The translations under genes and the position numbers were made by a program. Source: Bacteroidetes bacterium UBA6221 (GTDB lineage Bacteria > Bacteroidota > Bacteroidia > Chitinophagales > Chitinophagaceae). Taken from it: a stretch of DNA of 64,000 bases. Position 1 is the stretch's first letter; every line of letters starts with the position of its first letter. The notes under the pieces were generated by a model. It was not told the DNA's origin. It made no database searches and saw only the letters and a list, made by a program, of their open reading frames with translations. Shown one piece after another: positions 7,323-16,004 of the stretch. The stretch covers positions 119,931 through 183,930 of the forward strand of contig DISB01000015.1 in NCBI GenBank assembly GCA_002421685.1, in the 5' to 3' direction.

Positions 7323-8729
7323 TTAAAGATGTATCGCCTCACCCAGGGCAACTTCTATCGCGTCTTTAACCGCTTCGCTCATAGTCGGGTGCGGGAAGAT
7401 GACATCCAGTTGCTCGTGGTAGGTTGTTTCCAGTTTGCGGCTGGAGACTGTTTGTGCTATAATTTCAGTTACGTTGGCACCTATCATGTGGGTACCCAGC
7501 CACTCGCCGTATTTAGCATCGAAGATCACTTTCACAAAACCTTCGGGCGCTCCTGCTGCACTTGCCTTACCTGATGCCGAGAAGGGGAATTTACCTACTT
7601 TGATTTCGTGGCCGGCGTCTTTAGCCTGCTTTTCGGTCATACCTACAGAAGCTATTTCAGGCGAGCAATATGTACAGCCCGGTACGTTGTTGTAGTCCAG
7701 CACTTCGGGCTGGTGGTGGAATTTACCTTCTTTATGCGCAAATGCTTCCACGCAGATAACAGCTTCTTTCATAGCCACGTGCGCCAGCGCCTGGCCGGGA
7801 ACGATATCGCCGATAGCGTATATGCCTGCTACATTGGTATTGTAGTAGGGGTCAACCGTTACTTTGCCTTTCTCGGTTTTGATGCCCAGGTCTTCCAGGC
7901 CAATGTTCTCGATATTGGCACTCACACCAACAGCGCTCAGCACCACGTCTGCTTCCAGCACCTGTTCGCCTTTAGCAGACTTCACCGTCGCTTTTACTTT
8001 CTTGCCGCTGGTATCTACTTTTTCTACAGAAGACTCCAGCATGATTTCCATGCCTTTCTTCCTGTATGCTTTGAACAGTTCTTTTGATACATCCTCATCC
8101 TCTACAGGTACTATGCGCGGCATAAACTCAACGATGGTCACTTTGGTACCAATGCTGCTGTAATAGTATGCGAACTCCACACCTATTGCGCCGGAACCAA
8201 CTACTATCATGCTCTCGGGCTGTGTGGGCAGGTTCATCGCCTCGCGGTAGCCTATTACCTTTTTGCCGTCTATGGGCAGGTTGGGCAGTTCGCGTGCGCG
8301 GCCACCTGTAGCCAGTATGATATGTTTGGCCTGGTAAGCGGTGGTTTTGCCATCCGTACCGGTCACTTCTACTTCCTTTTTCTTGTTCAGTTTACCCTGC
8401 CCTGTCAGCACCTCTATTTTGTTCTTCTTCATCAGGAACTGGATGCCCTTGCTCATTTTATCGGCCACACCGCGGCTGCGCTTTATCATCGCACTAAAGT
8501 CCGCCTTTGCCTCACCTACGGTTACGCCGTAGTCCTGCGCGTGGCTGATGTATTCAAACACTTGTGCCGATTTTAATAATGCTTTGGTAGGGATACAACC
8601 CCAGTTAAGACAGATACCACCCAGGCTCTCACGCTCTACTATCGCCGTCTTAAAACCTAATTGTGATGCACGGATAGCCGCCACATATCCACCGGGTCCG
8701 CTACCTACAACGATTACATCGTATGCCAT
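7323..8729 (-). CDS. lpdA: Dihydrolipoyl dehydrogenase (E3)
   Basis: Flavoprotein that reoxidises dihydrolipoyl groups of 2-oxoacid dehydrogenase complexes and the glycine cleavage system using NAD. The FAD-binding GSGPGG is at residues 9-14, the redox disulfide is CLNWGC (Cys40/Cys45), the NAD-binding GSGAIG follows at about 180, and the C-terminal HPTMSE dimer-interface motif has the catalytic histidine. The length of 468 is normal. It stands alone with its own promoter and terminator rather than next to E1/E2 genes. LipB for lipoate supply is about 4 kb away. Confidence 0.96.
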   Translation of the reverse strand: MAYDVIVVGSGPGGYVAAIRASQLGFKTAIVERESLGGICLNWGCIPTKALLKSAQVFEYISHAQDYGVTVGEAKADFSAMIKRSRGVADKMSKGIQFLMKKNKIEVLTGQGKLNKKKEVEVTGTDGKTTAYQAKHIILATGGRARELPNLPIDGKKVIGYREAMNLPTQPESMIVVGSGAIGVEFAYYYSSIGTKVTIVEFMPRIVPVEDEDVSKELFKAYRKKGMEIMLESSVEKVDTSGKKVKATVKSAKGEQVLEADVVLSAVGVSANIENIGLEDLGIKTEKGKVTVDPYYNTNVAGIYAIGDIVPGQALAHVAMKEAVICVEAFAHKEGKFHHQPEVLDYNNVPGCTYCSPEIASVGMTEKQAKDAGHEIKVGKFPFSASGKASAAGAPEGFVKVIFDAKYGEWLGTHMIGANVTEIIAQTVSSRKLETTYHEQLDVIFPHPTMSEAVKDAIEVALGEAIHL

Positions 8730-8779
8730 AAACAGGAAATATTTTTATTTATAAAATGGTTTTTAAAATCAAGAGGTGA

Positions 8780-8787
8780 CAAAAGTA
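8780..8787 (-). promoter_or_regulatory. Promoter -7 box for lpdA
   Basis: Minus-strand TACTTTTG, a perfect TAnnTTTG, about 50 bases before the lpdA ATG. A -33 TTTG at the right distance is not evident. Confidence 0.5.
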
Positions 8788-8828
8788 GCCAATTTATCGG
8801 ATAGATAATAGCATCCCGGCCCGGCATG

Positions 8829-8854
8829 AAAAAGGGCGCAATTCCGCGCCCTTT
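8829..8854 (-). terminator. Terminator of the amino-acid permease gene
   Basis: Nine-base stem AAAGGGCGC with its complement around a 6-base loop, with an A-run on the left on the + strand, which becomes the U-tract of the minus-strand transcript ending at 8876. Confidence 0.75.
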
Positions 8855-8875
8855 CTACCGATTAAAAATAAAAAA

Positions 8876-10525
8876 TTATTTATTAGTTATATTATTCTTC
8901 TGCCTTGCACCTATGCTGTAAATAATGATATGCAATATGGCAAACACTATGGAGAAGTAGAACAATCCTTCGGACGCTTCGGGCGCCTGGTAATACAATG
9001 TAGCTACCACTGCCAATACTACAACCATTGCCAGGCCGGTATATGCCACGGTCCTGAAACTCTTATTAGAAAAACCTTCCCTGTTCATATGGCTGTTCTT
9101 CATACCATAGAAGAGGTACAGGTCAAAGCCGACCATCATCCATACCACCAGGCGTATCCACGTATCCAGCGGCAGGAAGACCATCATAAACAGGCAGGTG
9201 ATGATACCGAGAATGGGCACCAATGGTACCAGCGGTGTTTTGAACACACGGGGCGCATTGGGCTGGCTGCGGCGCAATACTATAACACCAATGCAGACGA
9301 GTATAAAGGCGAACAGCGTACCGATGCTGGTCATCTCGCCTACCACGTTGGCGGGCACGAACGCTGCAAATATGCTTACCACCAGCATAAACATGAAGTT
9401 GTTGCGTGCGGGGGTCCTGAACTTTTTATGTACTTCGGAAAACACTTTGGGCACCAGTCCATCGCGGCTCATGGAGAAAAATACACGCGACTGGCCAAGC
9501 AGCATAACCATGATAACCGAGGCGTAGCCGCCCAATATGGCAAGAATGATGGCTTTGTTCAGCCATGGGTAATCGGGTGTTATTGTCCCATCTGCGTTGG
9601 GTTGCCCCATATGGTCGATGGCAACGGCCACAGGCGCTATGCCGTCTACACCTTTGAAGGTCTCATAACTGGCCACGCCGGTCATTACGTGTGCAAAAAG
9701 TATATACAATACGGTACAGATAAGCAATGATAGAAGTATCCCTATGGGCATATCGCGGCCGGGGTTTTTAGCTTCCTGGGCGGCAGTAGATACCGCATCG
9801 AAACCGATGTAAGCAAAGAACACGATTGCGGCCGCCCTGATGATACCGCTGAACCCAAATTCGCCGAATGTACCTGTATTCTCCGGCACATAGGGTGTAA
9901 GGTTGTCGGGATTGATATACTGCCATCCGAGGGCGATGAATATCAACACAATAGAAACCTTTATGAGAACGATCACACCGTTTACGAATGAGGACTCCCG
10001 CGTGCCGCGCATCAGTACCAGGGACATAAGCATCACGATAAATACTGCCGGAATATTCATAATACCACCCTCAGACGGAGCGCTCGTAAAATTCTGGTTG
10101 ATGTGTATGTCATAATACTCAAGGAACTTGACCAGGTACCGCGACCAACTGATAGAAACCGTTGCGGCGCCTACAGCATATTCCAGCACAAGGTCCCAGC
10201 CAATGATCCAGGCAATGAACTCGCCCATAGTAGCGAACGAGTAGGTGTACGCACTACCCGCAATGGGTATCATAGAAGAAAATTCTGCATAGCACAATCC
10301 TGCAAAAGCGCAACCCAGCGCGGCGATAATAAATGATATAGTGATGGCCGGCCCGGCATGATTGGCGGCAGCCAGCCCTGTAATAGAAAACAAACCCGCA
10401 CCTATGATGGCGCCTATACCCAGCGCTACCAGTGAGCGGGCGGATAAGGTTTTCTTCAATCCTTTTTCGTCGTCTGAAGCCTCTGCCAGCAAAAGGCTGA
10501 GCGGCTTGGTCTTAAATAAACCCAT
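8876..10525 (-). CDS. APC-family amino-acid permease (cationic amino-acid transporter type)
   Basis: Inner-membrane transporter of 549 residues with about 12-14 hydrophobic segments. The first helix has the APC substrate-binding loop GIGAIIGAGLFSITG, followed by GPAITISFIIAALGCAFAGLCYAEF; both are typical of the CAT/YfnA group. The start MGLFKTKP was chosen because a longer frame begins inside the -7 box at 10549-10556. The gene has its own promoter and terminator. The substrate (arginine, lysine or other) cannot be told from sequence. Confidence 0.9.
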   Translation of the reverse strand: MGLFKTKPLSLLLAEASDDEKGLKKTLSARSLVALGIGAIIGAGLFSITGLAAANHAGPAITISFIIAALGCAFAGLCYAEFSSMIPIAGSAYTYSFATMGEFIAWIIGWDLVLEYAVGAATVSISWSRYLVKFLEYYDIHINQNFTSAPSEGGIMNIPAVFIVMLMSLVLMRGTRESSFVNGVIVLIKVSIVLIFIALGWQYINPDNLTPYVPENTGTFGEFGFSGIIRAAAIVFFAYIGFDAVSTAAQEAKNPGRDMPIGILLSLLICTVLYILFAHVMTGVASYETFKGVDGIAPVAVAIDHMGQPNADGTITPDYPWLNKAIILAILGGYASVIMVMLLGQSRVFFSMSRDGLVPKVFSEVHKKFRTPARNNFMFMLVVSIFAAFVPANVVGEMTSIGTLFAFILVCIGVIVLRRSQPNAPRVFKTPLVPLVPILGIITCLFMMVFLPLDTWIRLVVWMMVGFDLYLFYGMKNSHMNREGFSNKSFRTVAYTGLAMVVVLAVVATLYYQAPEASEGLFYFSIVFAILHIIIYSIGARQKNNITNK

Positions 10526-10548
10526 ATGGATAAGCAGATATGAAGCAA

Positions 10549-10580
10549 CCAAACTATAAATAAAATGCGGTATCTACAAA
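10549..10580 (-). promoter_or_regulatory. Promoter of the amino-acid permease gene
   Basis: Minus-strand TTTG (10580-10577), 20-base spacer, TAGTTTGG (10556-10549), one mismatch from TAnnTTTG. It sits about 24 bases before the chosen ATG. Confidence 0.6.
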
Positions 10581-10657
10581 TAACCTTGATTTTATAAAAT
10601 TTTGTTATTGATTTGAAAACAACAGGACATGCACTTCTGACAAAATGAAAATTGCAT

Positions 10658-10665
10658 TAGGTTTG
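10658..10665 (+). promoter_or_regulatory. Promoter -7 box abutting the start codon
   Basis: TAGGTTTG matches TAnnTTTG and ends only four bases before the ATG at 10670. If used, transcription would start at or next to the A of the start codon, giving a leaderless mRNA. Confidence 0.5.
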
Positions 10666-10669
10666 CGTA

Positions 10670-11506
10670 ATGGCTCGTACCGTAATTTACAGTTGGTTAC
10701 TTTTATTATTGGCCGGCAACGTATTTGCCCAGGCCCCTGTATTGCCGGATATAGCAATAGCTTCGGACAAGGGCGTAAACGTGCTTAGCTGGACCTGCCA
10801 GTACGATGGTATCGGGTCTATAGCAGTACAACGCTCGTCGGACAGCGTATTCAACTACACCACAGTGGGGTATGTGCGCGACCTAAAAAAAGGACAACAG
10901 GCTTTTATAGACGGGCATCCCAAAGCGGGCAACAACTGGTACAGGCTGTATATCGGGTTCAGCTCAGACCTGACCTGGTACAGCAATACGGTGAAGGTAT
11001 ATATTGACAGCGCAACCCTGCTGAATAAGGGTGTGATACCACCTAATGATTCCCTGCAGCGCTACGCCTCATCTATCAACCTGAAACCGGAGGACATTAT
11101 CGCAACTTCGTCGGACGTGACACCGGCCTATACGCCGGGCAATGTTACAGCGGCGGCCAGGCCGGCTACAACCAACAATACGGTAACCCCACGCACAGCA
11201 CCGAAGCTTGACCTGAACATCCCTGAAGAGGATGCGAACCAGTTCACTTATATTAAGTCAAGGCATGTGTTTACCAATCCTTTTACAGGACATGTCACGC
11301 TGGAATTGCCGGAAGATTCAAGAAAAACATACGCAATACAGTTCTTCAGGCAGGGAGATGAGCGCACGCCTGTGCTGGATATACCCCGTATCAGGAAAAG
11401 CAAGGTCATCATAGACAAGCGCAACTTCCAGGGAAAAGGCGTTTACAAGTTCATTTTGTACGACGGAACCAACAAAATGGACGAAGGCTATATTTCTATC
11501 TTTTAG
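10670..11506 (+). CDS. Secreted protein with fibronectin III-like N-terminal domain
   Basis: 278-residue exported protein of unknown role. The signal peptide ends in NVFAQ at about residue 21. Residues about 25-110 (VNVLSWTCQYDGIGSIAVQRSSDS ending NNWYRLYIGF...SNTVKVYID) read as a fibronectin III-like fold. A Thr/Ala/Pro-rich linker (about 140-180) joins a second beta-rich part ending YKFILYDGTNKMDEGYISIF, which resembles a T9SS-like or Ig-like C-terminus but lacks the PNP...G motif. The stop is two bases from the end of the convergent gene. Confidence 0.65.
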   Translation: MARTVIYSWLLLLLAGNVFAQAPVLPDIAIASDKGVNVLSWTCQYDGIGSIAVQRSSDSVFNYTTVGYVRDLKKGQQAFIDGHPKAGNNWYRLYIGFSSDLTWYSNTVKVYIDSATLLNKGVIPPNDSLQRYASSINLKPEDIIATSSDVTPAYTPGNVTAAARPATTNNTVTPRTAPKLDLNIPEEDANQFTYIKSRHVFTNPFTGHVTLELPEDSRKTYAIQFFRQGDERTPVLDIPRIRKSKVIIDKRNFQGKGVYKFILYDGTNKMDEGYISIF

Positions 11507-11508
11507 AC

Positions 11509-12159
11509 TCAGTTATCTACTTCGTATTCCTGCACCATCTGCGCCCATTCAGGGCCCAGCAATAGTTTGTTTCCAATAAAGAGCTTCATCATATTGACGA
11601 TCTCTTCGGCATTCCATGAGTAAACAGACTTGCCAAACCTGATGGGGAAACCGCCATAGTTGAAATAGAGGTTGCCTTCGTTGTGCAAGCGGTGTATGAG
11701 TTTTTCCCTTGTTTCAAAGCCGTAATAATCGTAGCATTTCCCGGCCAACGGGTGTTCGGTCTTTTTGTCCTGGCCTACGTAGCGCAATGGCCCCATATGC
11801 TTCCATGCAAAGCTGCGCGCCTTGTAAGAAAAGGGCGTGCGGGTGATAATTTCCAGAACCTCCGGGCGCAAAATGAGTTTTTCTGAGAAAAATATCCGCG
11901 ACAGGAGCCTGTAAGAAGCCAGCAGGTACAGTATTACCGCCCCGGTACACTCCAGTGTATTTATTATATCGCCGCCCAAAGGGATAGCCCTCGCAAGAAA
12001 TATAGTGGCCCAGCCGGTGGTCAACAGGAATTCTATCCAAAACAAGGCCTTTATCCGGGGCTCGGTACGATTGCCCAGGTTTACGAGCAGGCTGTTATCG
12101 CCCCAGTGATATGATATTTTCCTGTCGCCGCGCATAGGAAGCAATTTGTGGCGGGACAA
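11509..12159 (-). CDS. Membrane protein of unknown function, two TM segments
   Basis: 216-residue protein with two hydrophobic helices close together (about residues 40-58, WIEFLLTTGWATIFLA, and 68-86, CTGAVILYLLASYRL), then a cytoplasmic domain of about 130 residues. The layout resembles bacterial PH-like membrane proteins. I do not recognise a named family. The second in-frame ATG (MRGDRK) is an equally possible start. It ends two bases after the convergent secreted-protein gene and begins 14 bases after the lipB stop, so it may be cotranscribed with lipB. Confidence 0.6.
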   Translation of the reverse strand: MSRHKLLPMRGDRKISYHWGDNSLLVNLGNRTEPRIKALFWIEFLLTTGWATIFLARAIPLGGDIINTLECTGAVILYLLASYRLLSRIFFSEKLILRPEVLEIITRTPFSYKARSFAWKHMGPLRYVGQDKKTEHPLAGKCYDYYGFETREKLIHRLHNEGNLYFNYGGFPIRFGKSVYSWNAEEIVNMMKLFIGNKLLLGPEWAQMVQEYEVDN

Positions 12160-12173
12160 TAAATTTAAGCAAT

Positions 12174-12902
12174 TTATACATACGATAGCGCAGGCTCCTG
12201 TATTATTTCCGCATCAAACACTTTGCCGAACTCCTCCCTGATAATATTTTTCACCTCCTGTTCATCTACCGGCCTGCCCAGTTCCTTTTGCATAGACGTC
12301 ACCGCTTTGTCGCCGATACCGCAGGGCACTATGTAATCGAAAAACCGCATGTCGGTGTTTACATTCAAGGCAAATCCATGCATGGTGATCCACCTGCTGC
12401 ACCGTACACCCATGGCGCAAATTTTCCTCGCCCTGGCGGGATTGTCCGGGTCCAGCCAAACGCCAGTAGAACCGGCCAGTCTCCCCGCCTCTATTCCGTA
12501 CCTCGATAAGGTCTTAATAATAACCTCCTCGAGGCTCCTCATATACCTGCCCAGGTCGGTAAAAAACTGCTCCAGGTCCAGGATAGGATAACCCACTATC
12601 TGCCCCGGCCCGTGATAGGTAATATCGCCTCCCCGGTTGGTCTTGAAAAAAGTAGCGCCCAGTTCTTTGAGGCGGTTGTCGTTGATGAGCAGGTTTTCCA
12701 TATGCCCGCTTTTGCCCAGGGTATAAACATGCGGATGACTGCAAAAGAGAAAGTGGTTGACAATATCTTCGGCACCTGCGTTCTCCCCTCCTGTTATCCT
12801 GCGCGATTTTACATCGAGGCCTGCCTTCAGTATCTCCTCCTGCAGTTGCCAGGCCTGCCCATACTCTACCACTCCCATGTCGCGGAAATATACTTTTTGC
12901 AT
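12174..12902 (-). CDS. lipB: Octanoyl-[acyl-carrier-protein]:protein N-octanoyltransferase
   Basis: Transfers octanoate from ACP to lipoyl domains, the first step of lipoate synthesis. The family signature RGGDITYHGPGQIVGYPI is present, as are the catalytic lysine in RKICAMGV and the catalytic cysteine in VPCGI, plus the MHGFALNVNTD segment. The start MQKVYF (242 residues) was chosen; a longer frame adds 19 residues without family similarity. The lpdA product upstream uses the lipoyl groups made here. Confidence 0.94.
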   Translation of the reverse strand: MQKVYFRDMGVVEYGQAWQLQEEILKAGLDVKSRRITGGENAGAEDIVNHFLFCSHPHVYTLGKSGHMENLLINDNRLKELGATFFKTNRGGDITYHGPGQIVGYPILDLEQFFTDLGRYMRSLEEVIIKTLSRYGIEAGRLAGSTGVWLDPDNPARARKICAMGVRCSRWITMHGFALNVNTDMRFFDYIVPCGIGDKAVTSMQKELGRPVDEQEVKNIIREEFGKVFDAEIIQEPALSYV

Positions 12903-13006
12903 AGTTTTTCTAAATGTTTTGCAAATTACGCATATCGCAGCTAAAATCCCCCCTTTCATAACCTCTTCAGCCTTAGCGATTAGCGTTTTATTAACAGCAA
13001 ATACTT

Positions 13007-13014
13007 TACATTTG
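13007..13014 (+). promoter_or_regulatory. Promoter -7 box for prc
   Basis: TACATTTG, a perfect TAnnTTTG, 27 bases before the prc ATG. A T-rich stretch upstream could serve as a weak -33. Confidence 0.5.
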
Positions 13015-13040
13015 TTAGAATTGAAAATTATTATTCAGAT

Positions 13041-15209
13041 ATGTTGAGATTCATGAGAAACAAGATCCTGATACCGGCATTAATTATCACCGCCCTGGCT
13101 GCGTTTTTCTCTTTCAGAAACACCGCTGCCGAAACGGATAAGGATAAAAAAAATAAGACCATTATCGAAACGGTATATAAAGCCCTGCAGAGCAGCCATT
13201 TTGAACCTAAGGATGTAAACGACTCTTTTTCCGCCCGCACATACAATAAGCTGCTGGAAAGGATGGACTATGAAAAACGCTTTTTTACACAAAAAGACAT
13301 TGATATACTGGAAGAATACAAGTATAAGATAGATGATGAAATAAAATCGGGTTCGGTGAAGTTTTACGATAAGTTCGTTGAGCTATATGACCGCACCGTA
13401 GTTGAAACGGAGAAATTGTACAAGGAGATACTTGCCGAACCCTTCGACTTTACTAAGAACGAAGACTATATAGCCGGTTCTGAAGGCCTTGATTTTCCGG
13501 CAAATGATAAAGCACGCAGGGAGCGCTGGCGCCAATACCTGAAGTACAGGGCCCTGGCACAATATACCGACCTGAAAAAGAACCAGGAAAAACGTGTTGC
13601 GGATAAGGATACGACGCTGAAAGCCGTGATGACCGATAAAGAACTGGAAGCAGACGCACGTAAGAAAGTGACCGAAAGCATGGACTATTATTACAAGCGC
13701 CTTAAAAAACTTGATGACGAGCAGAAGTTCGCCATATACATGAACACTATTACCAACACCTACGACCCACATACCGATTACTTCCCACCCGAAGACAAGA
13801 AGAAGTTTGACGAAATGATGTCGGGTTCTTTTTTCGGTATTGGTGCAAGACTCGGGAATAAAGAAGGTAACATAACTGTTGCCGAGGTAATAGCGGGCAG
13901 CCCCTGCTGGAAACAAGGCGACCTGAAGGCCGGTGACGAAATCATTAAAGTAGCTCAGGGCGACGCCGAACCCGTGGACATACAGGGCTATGATACGGAA
14001 GATGCCGTAAAACTGATACGCGGCCCCAAAGGGACAGAAGTACGACTGACCGTGAAGAAAGTGAACGGCGCTACACAAGTGATACCGATCATCCGCGGCG
14101 AAGTATTGCTGGAAGAAACCTTTGCCCGTTCGGCCATCATAAATACTGAAACAGGCAAGTTCGGTTACATATTCCTGCCCGAATTTTATGCGGACTTTAA
14201 CCAGACTAGCGGCAGGCGCAGCGCAGAGGACGTAGCAATAGAGGTAATGAAACTGAAAAACGCCAAGGTGGACGGTATCATCCTGGACCTGCGCTACAAT
14301 GGCGGCGGTTCCCTTAGCGATGTAGTGAACATAAGCGGATTGTTTATAGACGAAGGCCCGGTAGTGCAGGTAAAAAGCAGCCACTCTACCCCGGCGATAC
14401 TCGACGACAGGCAACCCGGCACTTTATATGATGGCCCGCTGGTTATTATGGTCAACCAGGGAAGCGCCTCGGCTTCGGAAATACTGGCTGCAGCCATGCA
14501 GGACTATAAGCGCGCGGTTGTGGTAGGCGCTACTACATTCGGAAAAGGCACGGTGCAGAAAGTTATATCGCTTGATGAATACCTCAGGTTTACCGACAAG
14601 GTGACAGCACGTTCAAATGACAACGAAATTGGTTCGCTGAAACTGACCATACAGAAGTTTTATCGTGTGAACGGTGGCTCTACGCAGTTGAAAGGCGTGA
14701 CCCCCGATATACAACTACCCGACCCATATGAACTGGTGGACCTGGGCGAAAGGAAAGACCTGGCGGCTATGAAATGGGACGAAATACCGGCAGCAAAATA
14801 TACGCTGGCACCCAACCCGGTGGACGTAAGAAAGCTGACAACGCTGAGCAAAGAACGCATCAGTAAGAATGAAACATTCCAGCTTATAAAAGAGAACGCC
14901 GCTACTATCAAAAAGCAGGAGGACGATAAGACCTACTCGCTGAATGAGAAAAAGTACAAGGAAGAACTGGAAACAGCCAACAAAACGGCCGAGCGGATGA
15001 AAGAACTGGAAGAAAAAGCTACGAGGCTTTCCATTGTTAATCCTAAGGAAGACATGGCGAAGATAAACCTGGACAGCAGCACAATAGCCAAAAACGAAGA
15101 ATGGATAAAAGCTCTGAGGAAAGATATATACCTGGCGGAAACTGTAAACATACTGAACGACATGGCCCACATGAATGTGCAACTGAATATGGGCATGAAT
15201 ATCAAATAA
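13041..15209 (+). CDS. prc: Carboxy-terminal processing (tail-specific) protease, S41
   Basis: Periplasmic protease that degrades proteins from their C-termini. An N-terminal hydrophobic segment serves as signal/anchor. Residues about 40-230 are the Prc helical N-domain, followed by a PDZ domain (about 245-340), the S41 catalytic domain and a charged C-terminal DUF3340-like part. The catalytic Ser-Lys dyad is clear: Ser477 in GSASASE and Lys502 in TFGKGTVQ, 25 apart as in E. coli Prc. The 722-residue length is normal. A strong terminator follows, so the gene is probably monocistronic. Confidence 0.95.
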   Translation: MLRFMRNKILIPALIITALAAFFSFRNTAAETDKDKKNKTIIETVYKALQSSHFEPKDVNDSFSARTYNKLLERMDYEKRFFTQKDIDILEEYKYKIDDEIKSGSVKFYDKFVELYDRTVVETEKLYKEILAEPFDFTKNEDYIAGSEGLDFPANDKARRERWRQYLKYRALAQYTDLKKNQEKRVADKDTTLKAVMTDKELEADARKKVTESMDYYYKRLKKLDDEQKFAIYMNTITNTYDPHTDYFPPEDKKKFDEMMSGSFFGIGARLGNKEGNITVAEVIAGSPCWKQGDLKAGDEIIKVAQGDAEPVDIQGYDTEDAVKLIRGPKGTEVRLTVKKVNGATQVIPIIRGEVLLEETFARSAIINTETGKFGYIFLPEFYADFNQTSGRRSAEDVAIEVMKLKNAKVDGIILDLRYNGGGSLSDVVNISGLFIDEGPVVQVKSSHSTPAILDDRQPGTLYDGPLVIMVNQGSASASEILAAAMQDYKRAVVVGATTFGKGTVQKVISLDEYLRFTDKVTARSNDNEIGSLKLTIQKFYRVNGGSTQLKGVTPDIQLPDPYELVDLGERKDLAAMKWDEIPAAKYTLAPNPVDVRKLTTLSKERISKNETFQLIKENAATIKKQEDDKTYSLNEKKYKEELETANKTAERMKELEEKATRLSIVNPKEDMAKINLDSSTIAKNEEWIKALRKDIYLAETVNILNDMAHMNVQLNMGMNIK

Positions 15210-15223
15210 ATTGACTGAAGATG

Positions 15224-15254
15224 GCCCCGCCGGTTGAATGGCGGGGCTTTTTTT
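15224..15254 (+). terminator. Terminator of prc
   Basis: Perfect 8-bp stem GCCCCGCC/GGCGGGGC with an 8-base loop and seven T after it, 15 bases after the prc stop. An ATG at 15238 that would start the next frame lies inside this hairpin. Confidence 0.9.
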
Positions 15255-15278
15255 ATTTTATATAGTCGGCCCTTTAGT

Positions 15279-15286
15279 TAAATTTG
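15279..15286 (+). promoter_or_regulatory. Promoter -7 box for the DUF5683 gene
   Basis: TAAATTTG, a perfect TAnnTTTG match between the prc terminator and the proposed TTG start at 15307. It places the transcription start near 15292. Confidence 0.55.
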
Positions 15287-15306
15287 CGCATCAATCTTCA
15301 ACCGGC

Positions 15307-15942
15307 TTGAGATACGGTCACCCCATACTCCTGTTTATTTTATGCATAGGCGCTACTATGGCGCAGGGGCAGGAATTGTCGCAGACGGACAGTGTGGATA
15401 CTACCGGCGTGCAAATAGATACTGCTGCCATACCGCAGGTCAATACTGTTTTTACCGCAGTGGACACAGCCGTTGCCGACACGGTTAAAAGAAAGAAGCT
15501 GTTTGAACCCAATCCTAAAAAATCAGGTATGTACTCGTCCATTCTTCCCGGCCTGGGGCAAGCCTACAACCGGCAATACTGGAAGATACCGGTGGTATAT
15601 GCCATATTGGGCACGGCAGGTTACTTCATAGGTTACAACTATACCAAATACACAGAGTACAGGCAGGCATACATCTATGCCATAGATGGAGACCCGAATA
15701 CGAACGACGAGCTAAGCAAATTTTACGATGCGCCATCATTACAGCGCCTGCAGAACAATTACAAACAAGACCTTGATATCATCGTGCTACTTACATCGGT
15801 AGGATACGCCTTGCAGATAATGGACGCCGTAGCATCGGCGCACCTAAAGAACTTCGACATTTCCAAAGATATATCCATGCAGATGAAACCCATGGTGCAG
15901 AACAACTTTGTTGGCCTGGGGCTGGTTATGAATTTCAAATAG
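15307..15942 (+). CDS. DUF5683 membrane protein
   Basis: Envelope protein of 211 residues from a proposed TTG start. That start gives a clean signal peptide (LLFILCIGATMAQGQ) and lies just after a -7 box, whereas the upstream ATG at 15238 is inside the prc terminator. A Thr/Val/Asp-rich spacer is followed by the DUF5683 core, beginning KSGMYSSILPGLGQAYNRQYWK, with two hydrophobic segments (about 105-125 and 175-190) and a C-terminal FVGLGLVMNFK. The family is widespread in Bacteroidota; its function is not known. Confidence 0.8.
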   Translation: MRYGHPILLFILCIGATMAQGQELSQTDSVDTTGVQIDTAAIPQVNTVFTAVDTAVADTVKRKKLFEPNPKKSGMYSSILPGLGQAYNRQYWKIPVVYAILGTAGYFIGYNYTKYTEYRQAYIYAIDGDPNTNDELSKFYDAPSLQRLQNNYKQDLDIIVLLTSVGYALQIMDAVASAHLKNFDISKDISMQMKPMVQNNFVGLGLVMNFK

Positions 15943-16004
15943 GGGCATACGTTAACGGGCGCACAGAAATTTTTTTTCACTTGGTATAGGATTAATTTCG
16001 CACA

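Noticed and set aside
7298..7325. CTTACTACTTACTACTTA simple repeat near the lpdA end
   Set aside because: Short low-complexity run beside a normal stop and terminator; no evidence of function.
13383..14414. 343-codon open frame on the minus strand
   Set aside because: It lies wholly opposite prc, has no family similarity, and follows prc codon bias in the antisense frame.
15238..15306. ATG at 15238 as start of the DUF5683 gene
   Set aside because: It is within the prc terminator hairpin and upstream of the likely promoter; a TTG at 15307 fits better.
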